Below, piece after piece: positions 7,939 through 16,399 of a DNA stretch of 36,229 bases. The DNA is from Pseudomonas hunanensis. Lineage in GTDB: Bacteria > Pseudomonadota > Gammaproteobacteria > Pseudomonadales > Pseudomonadaceae. The notes below the pieces were generated by a model. That model was given only the letters and a program-made list of their open reading frames with translations. It made no database searches and had not been told where the DNA came from. The stretch is taken from positions 1-36,229 of the forward strand of contig NZ_QJRC01000069.1 in the NCBI RefSeq assembly GCF_013393325.1, given 5' to 3'. Positions within the stretch are counted from its first letter, which is position 1, and the number at the start of each line of letters is the position of its first letter. The translations under genes were made by a program, and so were the position numbers.

Positions 7939-9489
7939 TTAATGTGCTTCCCCGGCTTTCAACCCTTCCGGCAACTTCCGGGTCAGCAACACCGCCACCA
8001 TGCTTACCGCCAAGCCTATCCCGACAAAATGGAACGCATCGTTGTAAGCCATGATCATGGCCTGCTGGTGGGTAATCTCGCTCAGCTTGCCCAGCGCCGC
8101 GTTGTCATTGCCCAAGCGCTCCGCCAGTTGCGCCAGCCTTTCCGCTACCTGGGGGTTGCTCGGCACCACCGATTCGCGAAGGTAGTCGAAATACACCTTG
8201 GTCCGCGCATCCAGCAGGGTGGCCAGCAGGGCAATGCCGATGGCCCCGCCCAGGTTACGCAGGATATTGAACAAGCTCGACGCCGACCCTGCATCCTGCG
8301 GCTGGATATACGCTGTGGCGATCAGCGAAATGGTCACCATGATCATCGGTTGACCCAGGGCGCGGATGATCTGGATGTGGTTGAACTGCGGCCCGGCAAA
8401 GTCCGGGTTGAGCACCCCAGAGCCGAAACTGGCAGCCCCGAACAGGCAGAACCCCAACGCGCACAACACCTTGGGTGACACCACCTTCATCAGTTGCGGC
8501 ACCAAGGGGATCAGGAACAGCTGCGGAATACCCATCCACATGATCACCTCGCCAATCTGCAAGGCGTTGTAGCCCTGCACCTGCGCCAGGTACAGCGGCA
8601 ACAGGTAGATCGACCCGTACAGGCCCACACCCATGCCCAGGCTGGCGATGCTCGACAGGCCGAAGTTGCGGTTACCCAGGATGCGCAGGTTGATCAGCGG
8701 GTGCGGTTTGGAAAACTGCAAGATGACGAAGGTGATCAGGCTGACCAGGGCCACACTCCCCAGGCCGACGATGAGGTTCGACTCCAGCCAGTCCTTGCGG
8801 TGGCCTTCTTCCAGAAACACCTGCAGGCAGCCTAACCCCAGGCCCAGGGTGACGATGCCGGCGTAATCGGTGCTTTTCAGCAGTTCCCAGTGCGCTTCTT
8901 TCTTCTCCAGGCCATACATCAGGCCGGCAATCATCACCAGGCCTGGTGGGATGTTGATGTAGAAGATGTACTCCCAGCCCCAATTCTCGGTCAGCCAGCC
9001 GCCCAGGGTGGGGCCGATGGAGGGCGCGAAAGTGGCGGTCATGGCGAACATCGCCATGCCCTTGGCGCGGTGGTGCTCGGGCAGCTTGATCAGTGTCAGG
9101 GTAAATGCCAGCGGAATCAGCGCGCCGCCGGTGAAACCCTGCAAGGCGCGAAACAGGATCATGCTCTCCAGGTTCCAGGCCATCGAGCACAGCAGCGACG
9201 ACAGCAGGAAGCCGCCCGATACCCACACGGCCAGGCGCCGCGCCGACAGCAGCTGTACCAGCCAGGCCGTCAGCGGGATCATGATGATTTCCGCCACCAG
9301 GTACGAAGTGGAAATCCATGAGCCTTCTTCCAGCGTCGCTGACAATGCGCCCTGAATGTCCTTCAACGAGGAGTTGGTGATCTGGATGTCCAGCACCGCC
9401 ATGAAGGCACCGAGCATCACGCTCATCACTGCGATCCAGTCGCGCCGAGTCGGCTCCGCAGTGGGGCGGAGCAACGTATCACCGGCCAT
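7939..9489 (-). CDS. emrB: EmrB/QacA-type MFS drug exporter (DHA2 family)
   Basis: A 516-residue inner-membrane protein with the 14-segment pattern of the DHA2 family of proton-coupled multidrug exporters. Family signatures include the N-terminal GAFMAVLDIQITNSSLKDIQGAL with an Asp in TM1 (motif D1), FRALQGFTGGALIPLAF and the motif C-like ATFAPSIGPTLGGWLTENWGWEYIFYINIPPG. Its start overlaps the 3' end of the emrA gene by 11 bp, so the two are translationally coupled and should form a tripartite pump with an outer-membrane channel. No such channel gene is present here, so one must be supplied from elsewhere. Substrates are unknown. Confidence 0.95.
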   Translation of the reverse strand: MAGDTLLRPTAEPTRRDWIAVMSVMLGAFMAVLDIQITNSSLKDIQGALSATLEEGSWISTSYLVAEIIMIPLTAWLVQLLSARRLAVWVSGGFLLSSLLCSMAWNLESMILFRALQGFTGGALIPLAFTLTLIKLPEHHRAKGMAMFAMTATFAPSIGPTLGGWLTENWGWEYIFYINIPPGLVMIAGLMYGLEKKEAHWELLKSTDYAGIVTLGLGLGCLQVFLEEGHRKDWLESNLIVGLGSVALVSLITFVILQFSKPHPLINLRILGNRNFGLSSIASLGMGVGLYGSIYLLPLYLAQVQGYNALQIGEVIMWMGIPQLFLIPLVPQLMKVVSPKVLCALGFCLFGAASFGSGVLNPDFAGPQFNHIQIIRALGQPMIMVTISLIATAYIQPQDAGSASSLFNILRNLGGAIGIALLATLLDARTKVYFDYLRESVVPSNPQVAERLAQLAERLGNDNAALGKLSEITHQQAMIMAYNDAFHFVGIGLAVSMVAVLLTRKLPEGLKAGEAH

Positions 9490-10534
9490 GTTGGCCTTCG
9501 TCTTCGCGGCGCAGGTCGACGGTGGCGGTGACCGACATGCCAGGGCGGATACGCCCGTGCAACGGGTTGTCGGCGCTGAAGGTGAGTTTTACCGGGATGC
9601 GCTGCACCACCTTGGTGAAGTTACCGGTGGCGTTGTCTGGCGGCAGCAGGCTGAACTGCGCGCCCGAGGCGGCGAACAGGCTGTCCACCCGGCCTTCGAT
9701 GGGGGTGTCGGGATAGCTGTCGAATAACAGCTCGGCACGCTGGCCAGGCTGCATGTGGCCAATCTGGGTTTCCTTGAAGTTGGCCTGCACCCAGATATCT
9801 TCGTCCGGCACGATCGACAGCAGGTAAGCGCCGGCCTGTACCACCTGGCCATTACGCGCATTGCGCTGACCGATGGTACCGCTGATGGGCGCGCGGATTT
9901 CGCAGCGGGTCAGGTTCAGCTCGGCCTGGGCCAGGTCGGCGCGGGCGTTGGCAATTTGCGCATCCAGGCGTTTCAGGTCGGCGTTCAGGGCGTTGACCTG
10001 CTGGCGCTGGCTCTGCAGGTCGGCGCGGGCCTTGTCGACCTGGGAGCCGGCAACATGGCTGTCCGCCGACAGGGTGGTGACCCGCTCTTCGGAGACATAA
10101 CCCGGCTTGCGCAACTTCTCGGCGCGGCTGAGGTCCAGGCGTGAGCGGTCGAACGTGGCCTGGTTGGCCGCCACCTGAGCCTGGCCAGCGGCAATCAGGC
10201 TACCTTGTTGGGTCAGGCGGCTCTGTGCCTGCGCGTACTCGGCTTCGCGGGTGGCCAAGGCGGCGTGCGCGCGCTCGACAGCCAGTTCGAAGTCGGCGGC
10301 TTCCAGGCGCACCAGCAGGTCGCCCTTGTTGACGTGCTGGTTGTCCTCGACCGGCACAGTGTCGATACGTGCGCCAAGCTGGCTGGAGATACGGGTGATC
10401 TCGCCCTGCACATAGGCATTGTCGGTGCTCTCGTAGAAGCGGCCCTTGAAGTACCAGTGGGCCAGGAAGGCGAGGGCGATGATGGCCACCAGAGTAAAGA
10501 AGATCGCCAGGCGGCGTTTGAGTTGAGCAGGCAT
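9479..10534 (-). CDS. emrA: EmrA/HlyD-type membrane fusion protein
   Basis: A 351-residue periplasmic adaptor that links EmrB to an outer-membrane channel. One N-terminal membrane anchor (about residues 9-28, LAIFFTLVAIIALAFLAHWYF) is followed by YESTDNAYVQGEITRISSQLGARI, the typical first half of the split biotinyl-lipoyl domain. A long alpha-helical hairpin follows (about residues 75-185, rich in Ala, Gln and Leu). The second half-lipoyl is TRCEIRAPISGTIGQRNARNGQVVQAGAYLLSI. The ATG at 10534 is chosen because the longer open frame upstream lacks family similarity. It is first in a two-gene operon with emrB and divergent from gltX across about 140 bp. Confidence 0.95.
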   Translation of the reverse strand: MPAQLKRRLAIFFTLVAIIALAFLAHWYFKGRFYESTDNAYVQGEITRISSQLGARIDTVPVEDNQHVNKGDLLVRLEAADFELAVERAHAALATREAEYAQAQSRLTQQGSLIAAGQAQVAANQATFDRSRLDLSRAEKLRKPGYVSEERVTTLSADSHVAGSQVDKARADLQSQRQQVNALNADLKRLDAQIANARADLAQAELNLTRCEIRAPISGTIGQRNARNGQVVQAGAYLLSIVPDEDIWVQANFKETQIGHMQPGQRAELLFDSYPDTPIEGRVDSLFAASGAQFSLLPPDNATGNFTKVVQRIPVKLTFSADNPLHGRIRPGMSVTATVDLRREDEGQHGR

Positions 10535-10677
10535 GGGGACTATCGTTCCAAAAATGTAAACAAATTTAACAGCGCCGCAGGGCCTGTCGACAAGTGACGT
10601 TCGCGCCATTGCTGGAGCCCGGTGCCTGCCTCCTGCTAACATCCCGCCTTTGTTTCATCTTTCGTTCGAGACTCTCC

Positions 10678-12159
10678 ATGACCACCGTACGCACGCGTAT
10701 CGCGCCATCGCCTACCGGCGACCCCCATGTCGGCACCGCCTACATCGCCTTGTTCAACTACTGCTTTGCCAAGCAGCACGGCGGTGAGTTCATCCTGCGC
10801 ATCGAAGACACCGACCAGCTGCGCTCCACGCGCGAGTCGGAGCAGCAAATCTTCGACGCCTTGCGTTGGCTCGGCATCGAATGGAACGAAGGACCGGACG
10901 TGGGCGGCCCGCATGGCCCATACCGGCAGAGCGAGCGTGGCGATATCTACGCCAAATACGCCAAGGAACTGGTTGACGCCGGCCACGCCTTCTACTGCTT
11001 CTGCACCGCCGAAGAGCTGGAGCAGATGCGCGCCGAGCAGCAAGCTCGCGGCGAAACCCCACGCTATGACGGCCGCGCGCTGCTGTTGAGCGCCGAAGAA
11101 GTGCAGCGCCGCCTGGATGCTGGCGAGCCGCACGTGATCCGTATGAAGGTCCCGAGCGAAGGTATCTGCGTGGTGCCGGACATGCTGCGCGGCGATGTCG
11201 AAATCCCGTGGGACCGCATGGACATGCAGGTGCTGATGAAGAACGACGGCCTGCCGACGTACTTCCTGGCCAACGTGGTCGACGACCACCTGATGGGCAT
11301 CACCCACGTGCTGCGTGGGGAAGAGTGGCTGCCGTCGGCACCCAAGCTGATCAAATTGTACGAGTACTTCGGCTGGGAGCAGCCCAAGCTGTGCTACATG
11401 CCGCTGCTGCGCAACCCGGACAAGTCCAAGCTGTCCAAGCGCAAGAACCCGACCTCGGTCACCTTCTACGAGCGCATGGGCTTCATGCCGGAAGCGATGC
11501 TCAACTACCTGGGCCGCATGGGCTGGTCGATGCCTGACGAGCGCGAGAAATTCTCGCTGGCCGAGATGGTCGAACATTTCGACCTGTCGCGTATCTCGCT
11601 GGGCGGCCCGATCTTCGACATCGAGAAGCTGTCCTGGCTCAATGGTCAGTGGCTGCGCGAGTTGCCGGTCGAAGAGTTTGCCACTCGTCTGCAGAAGTGG
11701 GCGTTCAACAGCGACTACATGATGAAGATCGCCCCGCATGTGCAGGGCCGGGTCGAGACTTTCAGCCAGGTTGCCCCGCTGGGCGGGTTCTTCTTCGAAG
11801 GTGCGCTGAAGCTGGATGCCAAGCTGTTCGAAAGCAAGAAACTGTCGGCCGACCAGGTGCGCCAGGTGATCCAGCTGATCCTGTGGAAGCTCGAAAGCCT
11901 GCGCCAGTGGGAAAAAGAGCGCATCACCGGTTGCATCCAGGCCGTGGTCGAGGCGTTGGAGTTGAAGCTGCGTGATGCCATGCCGCTGATGTTCGCCGCC
12001 ATCACCGGCCAGGCCAGCTCGGTTTCGGTATTGGACGCCATGGAAATCCTCGGCCCCGACCTGACCCGCTACCGCCTGCGCCAGGCCCTGGACCTGCTGG
12101 GCGGTGTGTCTAAGAAAGAAAACAAAGAGTGGGAAAAGCTGCTGGCTTCCATCGCCTGA
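10678..12159 (+). CDS. gltX: Glutamyl-tRNA synthetase
   Basis: A 493-residue class I aminoacyl-tRNA synthetase. It charges tRNA-Glu and is essential. The HIGH motif appears as HVGT (residues 17-20, in [20 protein letters not shown]) and the KMSKS motif as KLSKR from residue 251. The C-terminal helical anticodon-binding domain follows (about residues 320-493). The ATG at 10678 gives the canonical start [17 protein letters not shown]. Three copies of its own substrate, tRNA-Glu(TTC), lie a few hundred bases downstream. A REP-type hairpin follows the stop codon and is the likely 3' boundary. Confidence 0.98.
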   Translation: MTTVRTRIAPSPTGDPHVGTAYIALFNYCFAKQHGGEFILRIEDTDQLRSTRESEQQIFDALRWLGIEWNEGPDVGGPHGPYRQSERGDIYAKYAKELVDAGHAFYCFCTAEELEQMRAEQQARGETPRYDGRALLLSAEEVQRRLDAGEPHVIRMKVPSEGICVVPDMLRGDVEIPWDRMDMQVLMKNDGLPTYFLANVVDDHLMGITHVLRGEEWLPSAPKLIKLYEYFGWEQPKLCYMPLLRNPDKSKLSKRKNPTSVTFYERMGFMPEAMLNYLGRMGWSMPDEREKFSLAEMVEHFDLSRISLGGPIFDIEKLSWLNGQWLRELPVEEFATRLQKWAFNSDYMMKIAPHVQGRVETFSQVAPLGGFFFEGALKLDAKLFESKKLSADQVRQVIQLILWKLESLRQWEKERITGCIQAVVEALELKLRDAMPLMFAAITGQASSVSVLDAMEILGPDLTRYRLRQALDLLGGVSKKENKEWEKLLASIA

Positions 12160-12176
12160 TTCAGCTTTACCCCTAA

Positions 12177-12252
12177 CCTGTAGGAGCGGGCTTGCCCGCG
12201 AATGCGATGGTAAATTCAACACCGCATTCGCGGGCAAGCCCGCTCCTGCAGG
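12177..12252. repeat. Inverted REP pair (Pseudomonas putida type)
   Basis: Two 30-bp arms (12177-12206 and 12223-12252) are inverted copies with one mismatch and a 16-bp centre. Each carries the core GGAGCGGGCTTGCCCGCG. This fits the repetitive extragenic palindromes of the P. putida group arranged as a pair. It sits between gltX and the tRNA promoter and could form a very stable hairpin at the gltX 3' end. Confidence 0.88.
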
Positions 12253-12336
12253 TTCAACTAAACCTCCAAGAACTGGGGCAGGGCGGTAAGTGATTGTTAT
12301 CTGTGAAAATTTTTTTGAATATTTTGAAAAATTAGT

Positions 12337-12371
12337 TTGACAGCTTTGCAATCCGATCTTAATATGCGCCC
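12337..12371 (+). promoter_or_regulatory. Strong sigma-70 promoter of the tRNA cluster
   Basis: A perfect -35 TTGACA (12337-12342) is followed after 17 bp by -10 TAATAT (12360-12365). The -10 is followed by a GC-rich discriminator (GCGCCCC), typical of stringently controlled stable-RNA promoters. The 35 bases upstream are strongly AT-rich and look like an UP element. The predicted start is near 12372, about 70 bp before the first tRNA. Confidence 0.9.
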
Positions 12372-12440
12372 CGTCCACAGCGATGAATGAAAACGAAACG
12401 CCAGGCACCCAGCCAGCGCTTCGGTTCAACGCGACATTGT

Positions 12441-12516
12441 GGGGCTATAGCTCAGCTGGGAGAGCGCCTGCATGGCATGCAGGAGGTCAGCGGTTCGATC
12501 CCGCTTAGCTCCACCA
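12441..12516 (+). tRNA. tRNA-Ala (GGC), copy 1
   Basis: A 76-nt cloverleaf starting GGGGCTATAGCTC. The anticodon loop is ATGGCAT with anticodon GGC, the T-loop is GGTTCGATCCC, and the 3' CCA is encoded. It is the first gene of the cluster behind the promoter at 12337. The acceptor stem has one G-T wobble, also present in the other two copies. Confidence 0.97.
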
Positions 12517-12588
12517 AATTCCGCTTAGCAGCCAAGGCTGATAAGCAAGACCGGGTCCAGCAACCGGGTCTTGAAGGTAAGAAGGTTC

Positions 12589-12664
12589 GTCCCCTTCGTC
12601 TAGTGGCCTAGGACACCGCCCTTTCACGGCGGTAACAGGGGTTCGAGTCCCCTAGGGGACGCCA
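12589..12664 (+). tRNA. tRNA-Glu (TTC), copy 1
   Basis: A 76-nt cloverleaf starting GTCCCCTTCGTC. The anticodon loop is CTTTCAC with anticodon TTC, and the 3' CCA is encoded. A hairpin-forming spacer (ACCGGGTC and GACCGGGT-like words, about 12550-12571) separates it from tRNA-Ala copy 1. Confidence 0.97.
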
Positions 12665-12717
12665 GTTTTACACAAGCGATGTTTCACGATGTCGCTGGGC
12701 CGCGAGGCTATAAATCT

Positions 12718-12793
12718 GGGGCTATAGCTCAGCTGGGAGAGCGCCTGCATGGCATGCAGGAGGTCAGCGGTTCGATCCCGCTTAGCTCCACCA
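12718..12793 (+). tRNA. tRNA-Ala (GGC), copy 2
   Basis: Identical in sequence to copy 1 by eye over all 76 nt, with anticodon GGC and encoded CCA. The spacer from the preceding tRNA-Glu is 53 bp and has no promoter or terminator that I can see. Confidence 0.97.
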
Positions 12794-12835
12794 ATTTTGC
12801 CGCGGTTCGCTTTGGCGGGCCGGCACGAAGGTTAC

Positions 12836-12911
12836 GTCCCCTTCGTCTAGTGGCCTAGGACACCGCCCTTTCACGGCGGTAACAGGGGTTCGAGTCCCCT
12901 AGGGGACGCCA
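12836..12911 (+). tRNA. tRNA-Glu (TTC), copy 2
   Basis: Identical to the first tRNA-Glu by eye, with anticodon TTC and encoded CCA. A terminator-like hairpin follows within 26 bp, before the third pair of tRNA genes. Confidence 0.97.
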
Positions 12912-12936
12912 CTTTTTCCTGCGTTTTGCAGGGCTT

Positions 12937-12969
12937 AAAAAGGCTCGTCGATTATTGATGAGCCTTTTG
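12937..12969 (+). terminator. Terminator inside the tRNA cluster
   Basis: AAAAGGCTCGTC and GATGAGCCTTTT pair over 12 bp with one G-U wobble and a short loop, ending in TTTTGTTT. It lies between the second and third Ala-Glu pairs, and no promoter is evident after it, so some read-through is presumably needed to express the last pair. Confidence 0.7.
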
Positions 12970-12973
12970 TTTC

Positions 12974-13049
12974 GGGGCTATAGCTCAGCTGGGAGAGCGC
13001 CTGCATGGCATGCAGGAGGTCAGCGGTTCGATCCCGCTTAGCTCCACCA
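12974..13049 (+). tRNA. tRNA-Ala (GGC), copy 3
   Basis: The third identical copy, anticodon GGC, CCA encoded. It begins only a few bases after the internal terminator hairpin. Confidence 0.97.
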
Positions 13050-13091
13050 TTTCTGCCAGGGTTCACGCAAGTGGACCTTCGCGAAGGTTAC

Positions 13092-13167
13092 GTCCCCTTC
13101 GTCTAGTGGCCTAGGACACCGCCCTTTCACGGCGGTAACAGGGGTTCGAGTCCCCTAGGGGACGCCA
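13092..13167 (+). tRNA. tRNA-Glu (TTC), copy 3
   Basis: The third identical copy, anticodon TTC, CCA encoded. It is the last gene of the cluster and is followed by a terminator at 13194. The short spacer before it (TTCGCGAAGGTTAC-like) resembles that before tRNA-Glu copy 2, which supports duplication of a whole unit. Confidence 0.97.
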
Positions 13168-13193
13168 CATTTACCCGCGTTTTGCGGGACTTT

Positions 13194-13232
13194 AAAGGCT
13201 CATTCGCTTATTGAATGGGCCTTTTGTTTTTC
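13194..13232 (+). terminator. Terminator of the tRNA cluster
   Basis: AAAGGCTCATTC and GAATGGGCCTTT form a 12-bp stem with one wobble and a short loop, followed by TTTTGTTTTTC. It resembles the internal hairpin at 12937 in sequence as well as position, so the terminator was probably copied together with the tRNA pair. Confidence 0.85.
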
Positions 13233-13265
13233 TCCCCTCTCCCAAAAACCACTACCGACCGACGG

Positions 13266-13295
13266 TTGAATATTTTGCTTGCCAAAAAATATGAT
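13266..13295 (+). promoter_or_regulatory. Candidate promoter of the TetR-hydrolase genes
   Basis: TTGAAT (13266-13271) and TATGAT (13290-13295) are 18 bp apart. The -10 lies inside the left arm of the large dyad at 13286-13323, which would let a bound repressor block it. Confidence 0.55.
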
Positions 13296-13323
13296 GAGAA
13301 TAATATTTCGATCATCATATTTT
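13286..13323. promoter_or_regulatory. 12-bp perfect inverted repeat, likely TetR operator
   Basis: AAAATATGATGA (13286-13297) and TCATCATATTTT (13312-13323) are perfect inverted copies separated by 14 bp, in AT-rich DNA directly before the TetR gene. The position over the -10 fits autorepression by the adjacent regulator. A hairpin in the 5' leader is the alternative. Confidence 0.7.
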
Positions 13324-13340
13324 GCATGGTGAGTGCCCTG

Positions 13341-13880
13341 ATGAGCGACAAGAAGAGCAGAACCCGTGAACGCATTCTGGAAGCTGCGCGCAGTGCGCTG
13401 ATCCAGCATGGCCCGGCGGAGCCCAGCGTCAGTCAGGTGATGGGCGCGGCAGGCCTGACCGTCGGCGGCTTCTATGCCCACTTCGACAGCAAAGACGAGC
13501 TGATGCTCGAAGCATTCCGCCAGCTGTTGGGCGAGCGCCGCGCCTTGCTCGCCCAGATCGACCCCAATCTCGATGGTGCCGGGCGGCGTGCGCTGGCCGG
13601 GGCCTTCTACCTGTCGCGCAAGCACCGGGACGCCGAAGTGCACGCGTGCCCGTTGCCTAACTCGCTGGGCGAAATGCAGCGCCTGCCGGAGGTTTTCCGT
13701 GAGGTGCTGGCCGAGCACATCGAATTGATGACCGCCGCAATGGTTGACCGCCCTGAGGATGCCGACAAGGCGCTGGCCGACCTGGCGCTGATGGTCGGTG
13801 GCCTGGCGCTGGCGCGGGCCTTGGGTACCAGTGACCTTTCTGACCGTATTCTGCGCGCCGCCAAATCGGCGGTGCTTTAA
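13341..13880 (+). CDS. TetR/AcrR-family transcriptional regulator
   Basis: A 179-residue TetR protein. The helix-turn-helix spans about residues 8-52 (RTRERILEAARSALIQHG, VSQVMGAAGLTVGGFYAHFDSKDELMLEAF). The FYAHF recognition-helix style and the EVHACPLPNSLGEMQRLP segment recall TetR proteins with a C-terminal domain of the NemR/AcuR kind. The ATG at 13341 is chosen because GGTGAG lies 8 nt upstream; the in-frame ATG at 13326 has no ribosome site. The alpha/beta hydrolase gene follows 15 bp after the stop, so the pair is an operon and the hydrolase is the obvious candidate for its regulated target. Effector unknown. Confidence 0.93.
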   Translation: MSDKKSRTRERILEAARSALIQHGPAEPSVSQVMGAAGLTVGGFYAHFDSKDELMLEAFRQLLGERRALLAQIDPNLDGAGRRALAGAFYLSRKHRDAEVHACPLPNSLGEMQRLPEVFREVLAEHIELMTAAMVDRPEDADKALADLALMVGGLALARALGTSDLSDRILRAAKSAVL

Positions 13881-13895
13881 CCCTGGAGCATGGCG

Positions 13896-14729
13896 ATGAC
13901 CACCCTGAGCTGGATTCGTGGTGTCAATGGCACCCTGGGCCGCCTGGCCCCTGAGCATGTCGCGGGCAAGATGCGTCGTGCCTTCATGACCCCGCGCAAC
14001 CTGCCGCCGCGGGACTGGGAGCTGCCCATGCTGGCCAGCGCCGAGCGCATTACCCTGCGCTTCGGGCTGTCGGCCTTGCGTTGGGGCCAGGGGCCGACCG
14101 TGCTGCTGATGCATGGCTGGGAAGGGCGCCCGACCCAGTTTGCCGCCTTGATCGAAACCCTGGTCCAGGCCGGGCACACTGTAGTGTCGCTGGAGGGGCC
14201 GGGGCATGGGCGTTCGCCTGGCGAGCAGGCCAATGTGGTGCTGTTTGCCCGAGCGCTGCTTGAGGCTGCCGCCGAGTTACCGCCACTGCGTGCGGTCATT
14301 GGCCATTCCATGGGGGGGGCCAGTGTGTTGCTGGCCCTGCAGATGGGGTTGCGCACAGAATCGGCGGTAAGCATTGCGGCCCCGGCGCGGCTGCTAGGCG
14401 TGTTGCGAGGTTTTGCCCATCACCTGGGGTTGCCGGCGCGGGCACGGGCGGCGTTCATTCGCCAGATTGAGCGGGATGTGGGCATGCAGATCGCGCGGCT
14501 GGATGTGACCGGTTACCAGCTGGAATTGCCGGGGTTGGTGGTGCATGCCGCCGATGATGCCTTGGTGGCTCCCGATGAAGCCCATGTAATCCATAAGGCC
14601 TGGTTCGATAGCCGCCTGATGCTGCTGGAAGAGGGCGGCCACCAGCGGGTGCTGGCTGACCCGCGTCTGGGTGAAGCCGTGCTCGAATTGCTGGCCCGCG
14701 CAGCCGCACCGGCGCGGCAAAGCGCCTGA
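13896..14729 (+). CDS. Alpha/beta-fold hydrolase
   Basis: A 277-residue cytoplasmic hydrolase. The nucleophile elbow is GHSMGG with Ser138. An HG oxyanion motif is seen in LLMHGWEGRPTQF. The acid is probably in VVHAADDALVAPDE, and the catalytic His in EEGGHQRVLAD, all in the right order. The ATG at 13896 is preferred over 13890 because TGGAG lies 7 nt upstream of the first and only 1 nt upstream of the second. It directly follows a TetR gene, which suggests substrate-induced expression. The acyl or ester substrate cannot be told. It is most like the esterase/lysophospholipase branch. Confidence 0.9.
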   Translation: MTTLSWIRGVNGTLGRLAPEHVAGKMRRAFMTPRNLPPRDWELPMLASAERITLRFGLSALRWGQGPTVLLMHGWEGRPTQFAALIETLVQAGHTVVSLEGPGHGRSPGEQANVVLFARALLEAAAELPPLRAVIGHSMGGASVLLALQMGLRTESAVSIAAPARLLGVLRGFAHHLGLPARARAAFIRQIERDVGMQIARLDVTGYQLELPGLVVHAADDALVAPDEAHVIHKAWFDSRLMLLEEGGHQRVLADPRLGEAVLELLARAAAPARQSA

Positions 14730-14837
14730 TTGGCAGGCTGCCCCTGTCGTTGCAGGAGTGGCCGTGTCAGGGCGGTAGGGCTGGACATTCTTCTGCAGGT
14801 CGCTGCTAAATTCACTTTTTGCGCCAAGGAAGCGAAC

Positions 14838-15272
14838 ATGAGCTGGGACCTGGCAACACCCTTCGTCATCGACCTGCGCGTCGGCAGCGAGGATATCGAC
14901 GGCCTCGGCCACGCCAACAATGCAGTCTATGTCACCTGGCTGGAGCGCTGCGCGTGGCGCCACTCCCAGCGCCTGGGCCTGGACCTGGCCGAGTATCGGC
15001 GCCTGGACCGGGCGATGGCCGTGGTGCGTCACGAAATTGATTATCTGGCTGCCGCCTACGAGGACGACGAGCTGCAACTGGCCACCTGGATCATCGATTG
15101 GGACCAGCGGCTGCGCATGACCCGGCGCTTCCAGCTCAAGCGCCCACGTGACGGTGTAACCCTGCTGCGCGCGCAAACCACCTTTGCCTGCATCGAGTTG
15201 TCCAGCGGTAAACCCAAGCGTATGCCGGCGGAATTCATCGAGGGTTACGGTCCGGCGCTGATCGGCGCCTGA
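14838..15272 (+). CDS. 4-hydroxybenzoyl-CoA thioesterase-type (HotDog) acyl-CoA thioesterase
   Basis: A 144-residue HotDog-fold protein. DGLGHANNAVYVTWLERCAW at about residues 21-40 is the 4HBT active-site region, with the catalytic Asp at its start. Enzymes of this family hydrolyse acyl-CoA or acyl-ACP thioesters. The ATG at 14838 is chosen because GGAAG lies upstream and the protein then begins at the HotDog core. It lies 108 bp after the hydrolase and 51 bp before dusC on the same strand. A link with fatty-acid turnover is inferred only. The natural substrate is unknown. Confidence 0.9.
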   Translation: MSWDLATPFVIDLRVGSEDIDGLGHANNAVYVTWLERCAWRHSQRLGLDLAEYRRLDRAMAVVRHEIDYLAAAYEDDELQLATWIIDWDQRLRMTRRFQLKRPRDGVTLLRAQTTFACIELSSGKPKRMPAEFIEGYGPALIGA

Positions 15273-15323
15273 ATCGCCGGCAATTTTTGTTAGACTGCCG
15301 GCTTTTTACCCCGAGACCCCAAC

Positions 15324-16295
15324 ATGCAAATTGCCCTGGCCCCCATGGAGGGGCTGGTCGACAACATCCTGCGCGACGTGCTGACGCGCGTGGGCGGTAT
15401 CGACTGGTGCGTCACCGAGTTCATTCGCGTGTGCGACCGCCTGCTGCCGCCTTCTTCGTTCGACAAGCTGGCGCCCGAATTACGCCAGGGCGCGCGCACG
15501 GCTGCCGGGGTGCCCATGCGCGTGCAGTTGCTGGGTTCGGACCCGGTGTGCCTGGCGGAGAACGCCGCGCTGGCTTGTGAATTGGGGGCGCCGGTGATCG
15601 ACCTGAACTTCGGTTGCCCGGCCAAGACCGTGAACAAGTCACGCGGTGGTGCCGTGCTGCTCAAGGAGCCGGAGTTGCTGCATGCCATCGTGCGTGAAGT
15701 ACGCCGTGCGGTTCCGGCGAATATCCCGGTCACGTCGAAGATGCGGCTGGGCTTCGACAGCCCTGATGGGGCGCTGGAGTGCGCCACGGCGCTGGCCGAA
15801 GGCGGTTCTGCGCACCTGGTGGTGCACGCACGGACCAAGGTCGAGGGCTACAAGCCACCCGCGCATTGGGAGTGGGTGGCGCGGGTACAGGATGTGGTCA
15901 AGGTGCCGGTGTTCGCCAATGGCGAGATCTGGACCGTCGACGACTGGCGGCGTTGCCGTGAAGTCAGTGGGGCCGAAGATATCATGCTGGGCCGTGGGCT
16001 GGTGTCGCGCCCAGACCTGGGCCTGCAGATAGCCGCCGCGCGTGAGGGGCGCGACTATCAGCCGATGAGCTGGGATGACCTGCTGCCGTTGTTGCGCGAG
16101 TTCTGGCGCCAGGCCCAGAACAAGTTGTCGCCGCGCTATGCGCCAGGGCGGATGAAGCAGTGGCTGGCGATGTTGACCCGCAGTTACCCCGAAGCGGTGG
16201 TGTTGTTTGCCGAGTTGCGTCGGGAGGATGATTGCGCGCGGATCAGCCGTTTGCTTGGGGTTGAGCCTCAAGCTCTGGAAGCATGTGTTGCTTGA
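15324..16295 (+). CDS. dusC: tRNA-dihydrouridine synthase C
   Basis: A 323-residue flavoenzyme that reduces uridine to dihydrouridine in tRNA, using FMN and NADPH. The TIM-barrel start is [18 protein letters not shown]. The catalytic Cys98 lies in the family motif [17 protein letters not shown]. The FMN-binding segments SKMRLGF and [12 protein letters not shown] are present. PAHWEWV and the C-terminal helical domain match the DusC branch, which modifies U16, rather than DusA or DusB. The start is the first ATG after a short gap. The gene stands about 170 bp before ibpA and seems transcribed separately from it. Confidence 0.95.
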   Translation: MQIALAPMEGLVDNILRDVLTRVGGIDWCVTEFIRVCDRLLPPSSFDKLAPELRQGARTAAGVPMRVQLLGSDPVCLAENAALACELGAPVIDLNFGCPAKTVNKSRGGAVLLKEPELLHAIVREVRRAVPANIPVTSKMRLGFDSPDGALECATALAEGGSAHLVVHARTKVEGYKPPAHWEWVARVQDVVKVPVFANGEIWTVDDWRRCREVSGAEDIMLGRGLVSRPDLGLQIAAAREGRDYQPMSWDDLLPLLREFWRQAQNKLSPRYAPGRMKQWLAMLTRSYPEAVVLFAELRREDDCARISRLLGVEPQALEACVA

Positions 16296-16371
16296 GTCGG
16301 CTGCTTCGCGGGGTTACCGACGAAGCAGCCACCAGATCCCGTGCAAGAAATCAGATTTTTTCTGCTTGCCC

Positions 16372-16397
16372 CTTGAAAGCATTTCCCTCGGCCATAT
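16372..16397 (+). promoter_or_regulatory. RpoH (sigma-32) promoter of ibpA
   Basis: CTTGAAA (16372-16378) followed after 13 bp by CCATAT (16392-16397) is close to the heat-shock consensus CTTGAAA-N11-16-CCCCATNT. It is placed 65 bp upstream of ibpA, where such a promoter is expected. Confidence 0.8.
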
Positions 16398-16399
16398 CT

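Noticed and set aside
12441..13167. Regularly repeated units that could be taken for a CRISPR array
   Set aside because: The repeats are complete tRNA-Ala and tRNA-Glu cloverleaves with encoded CCA.
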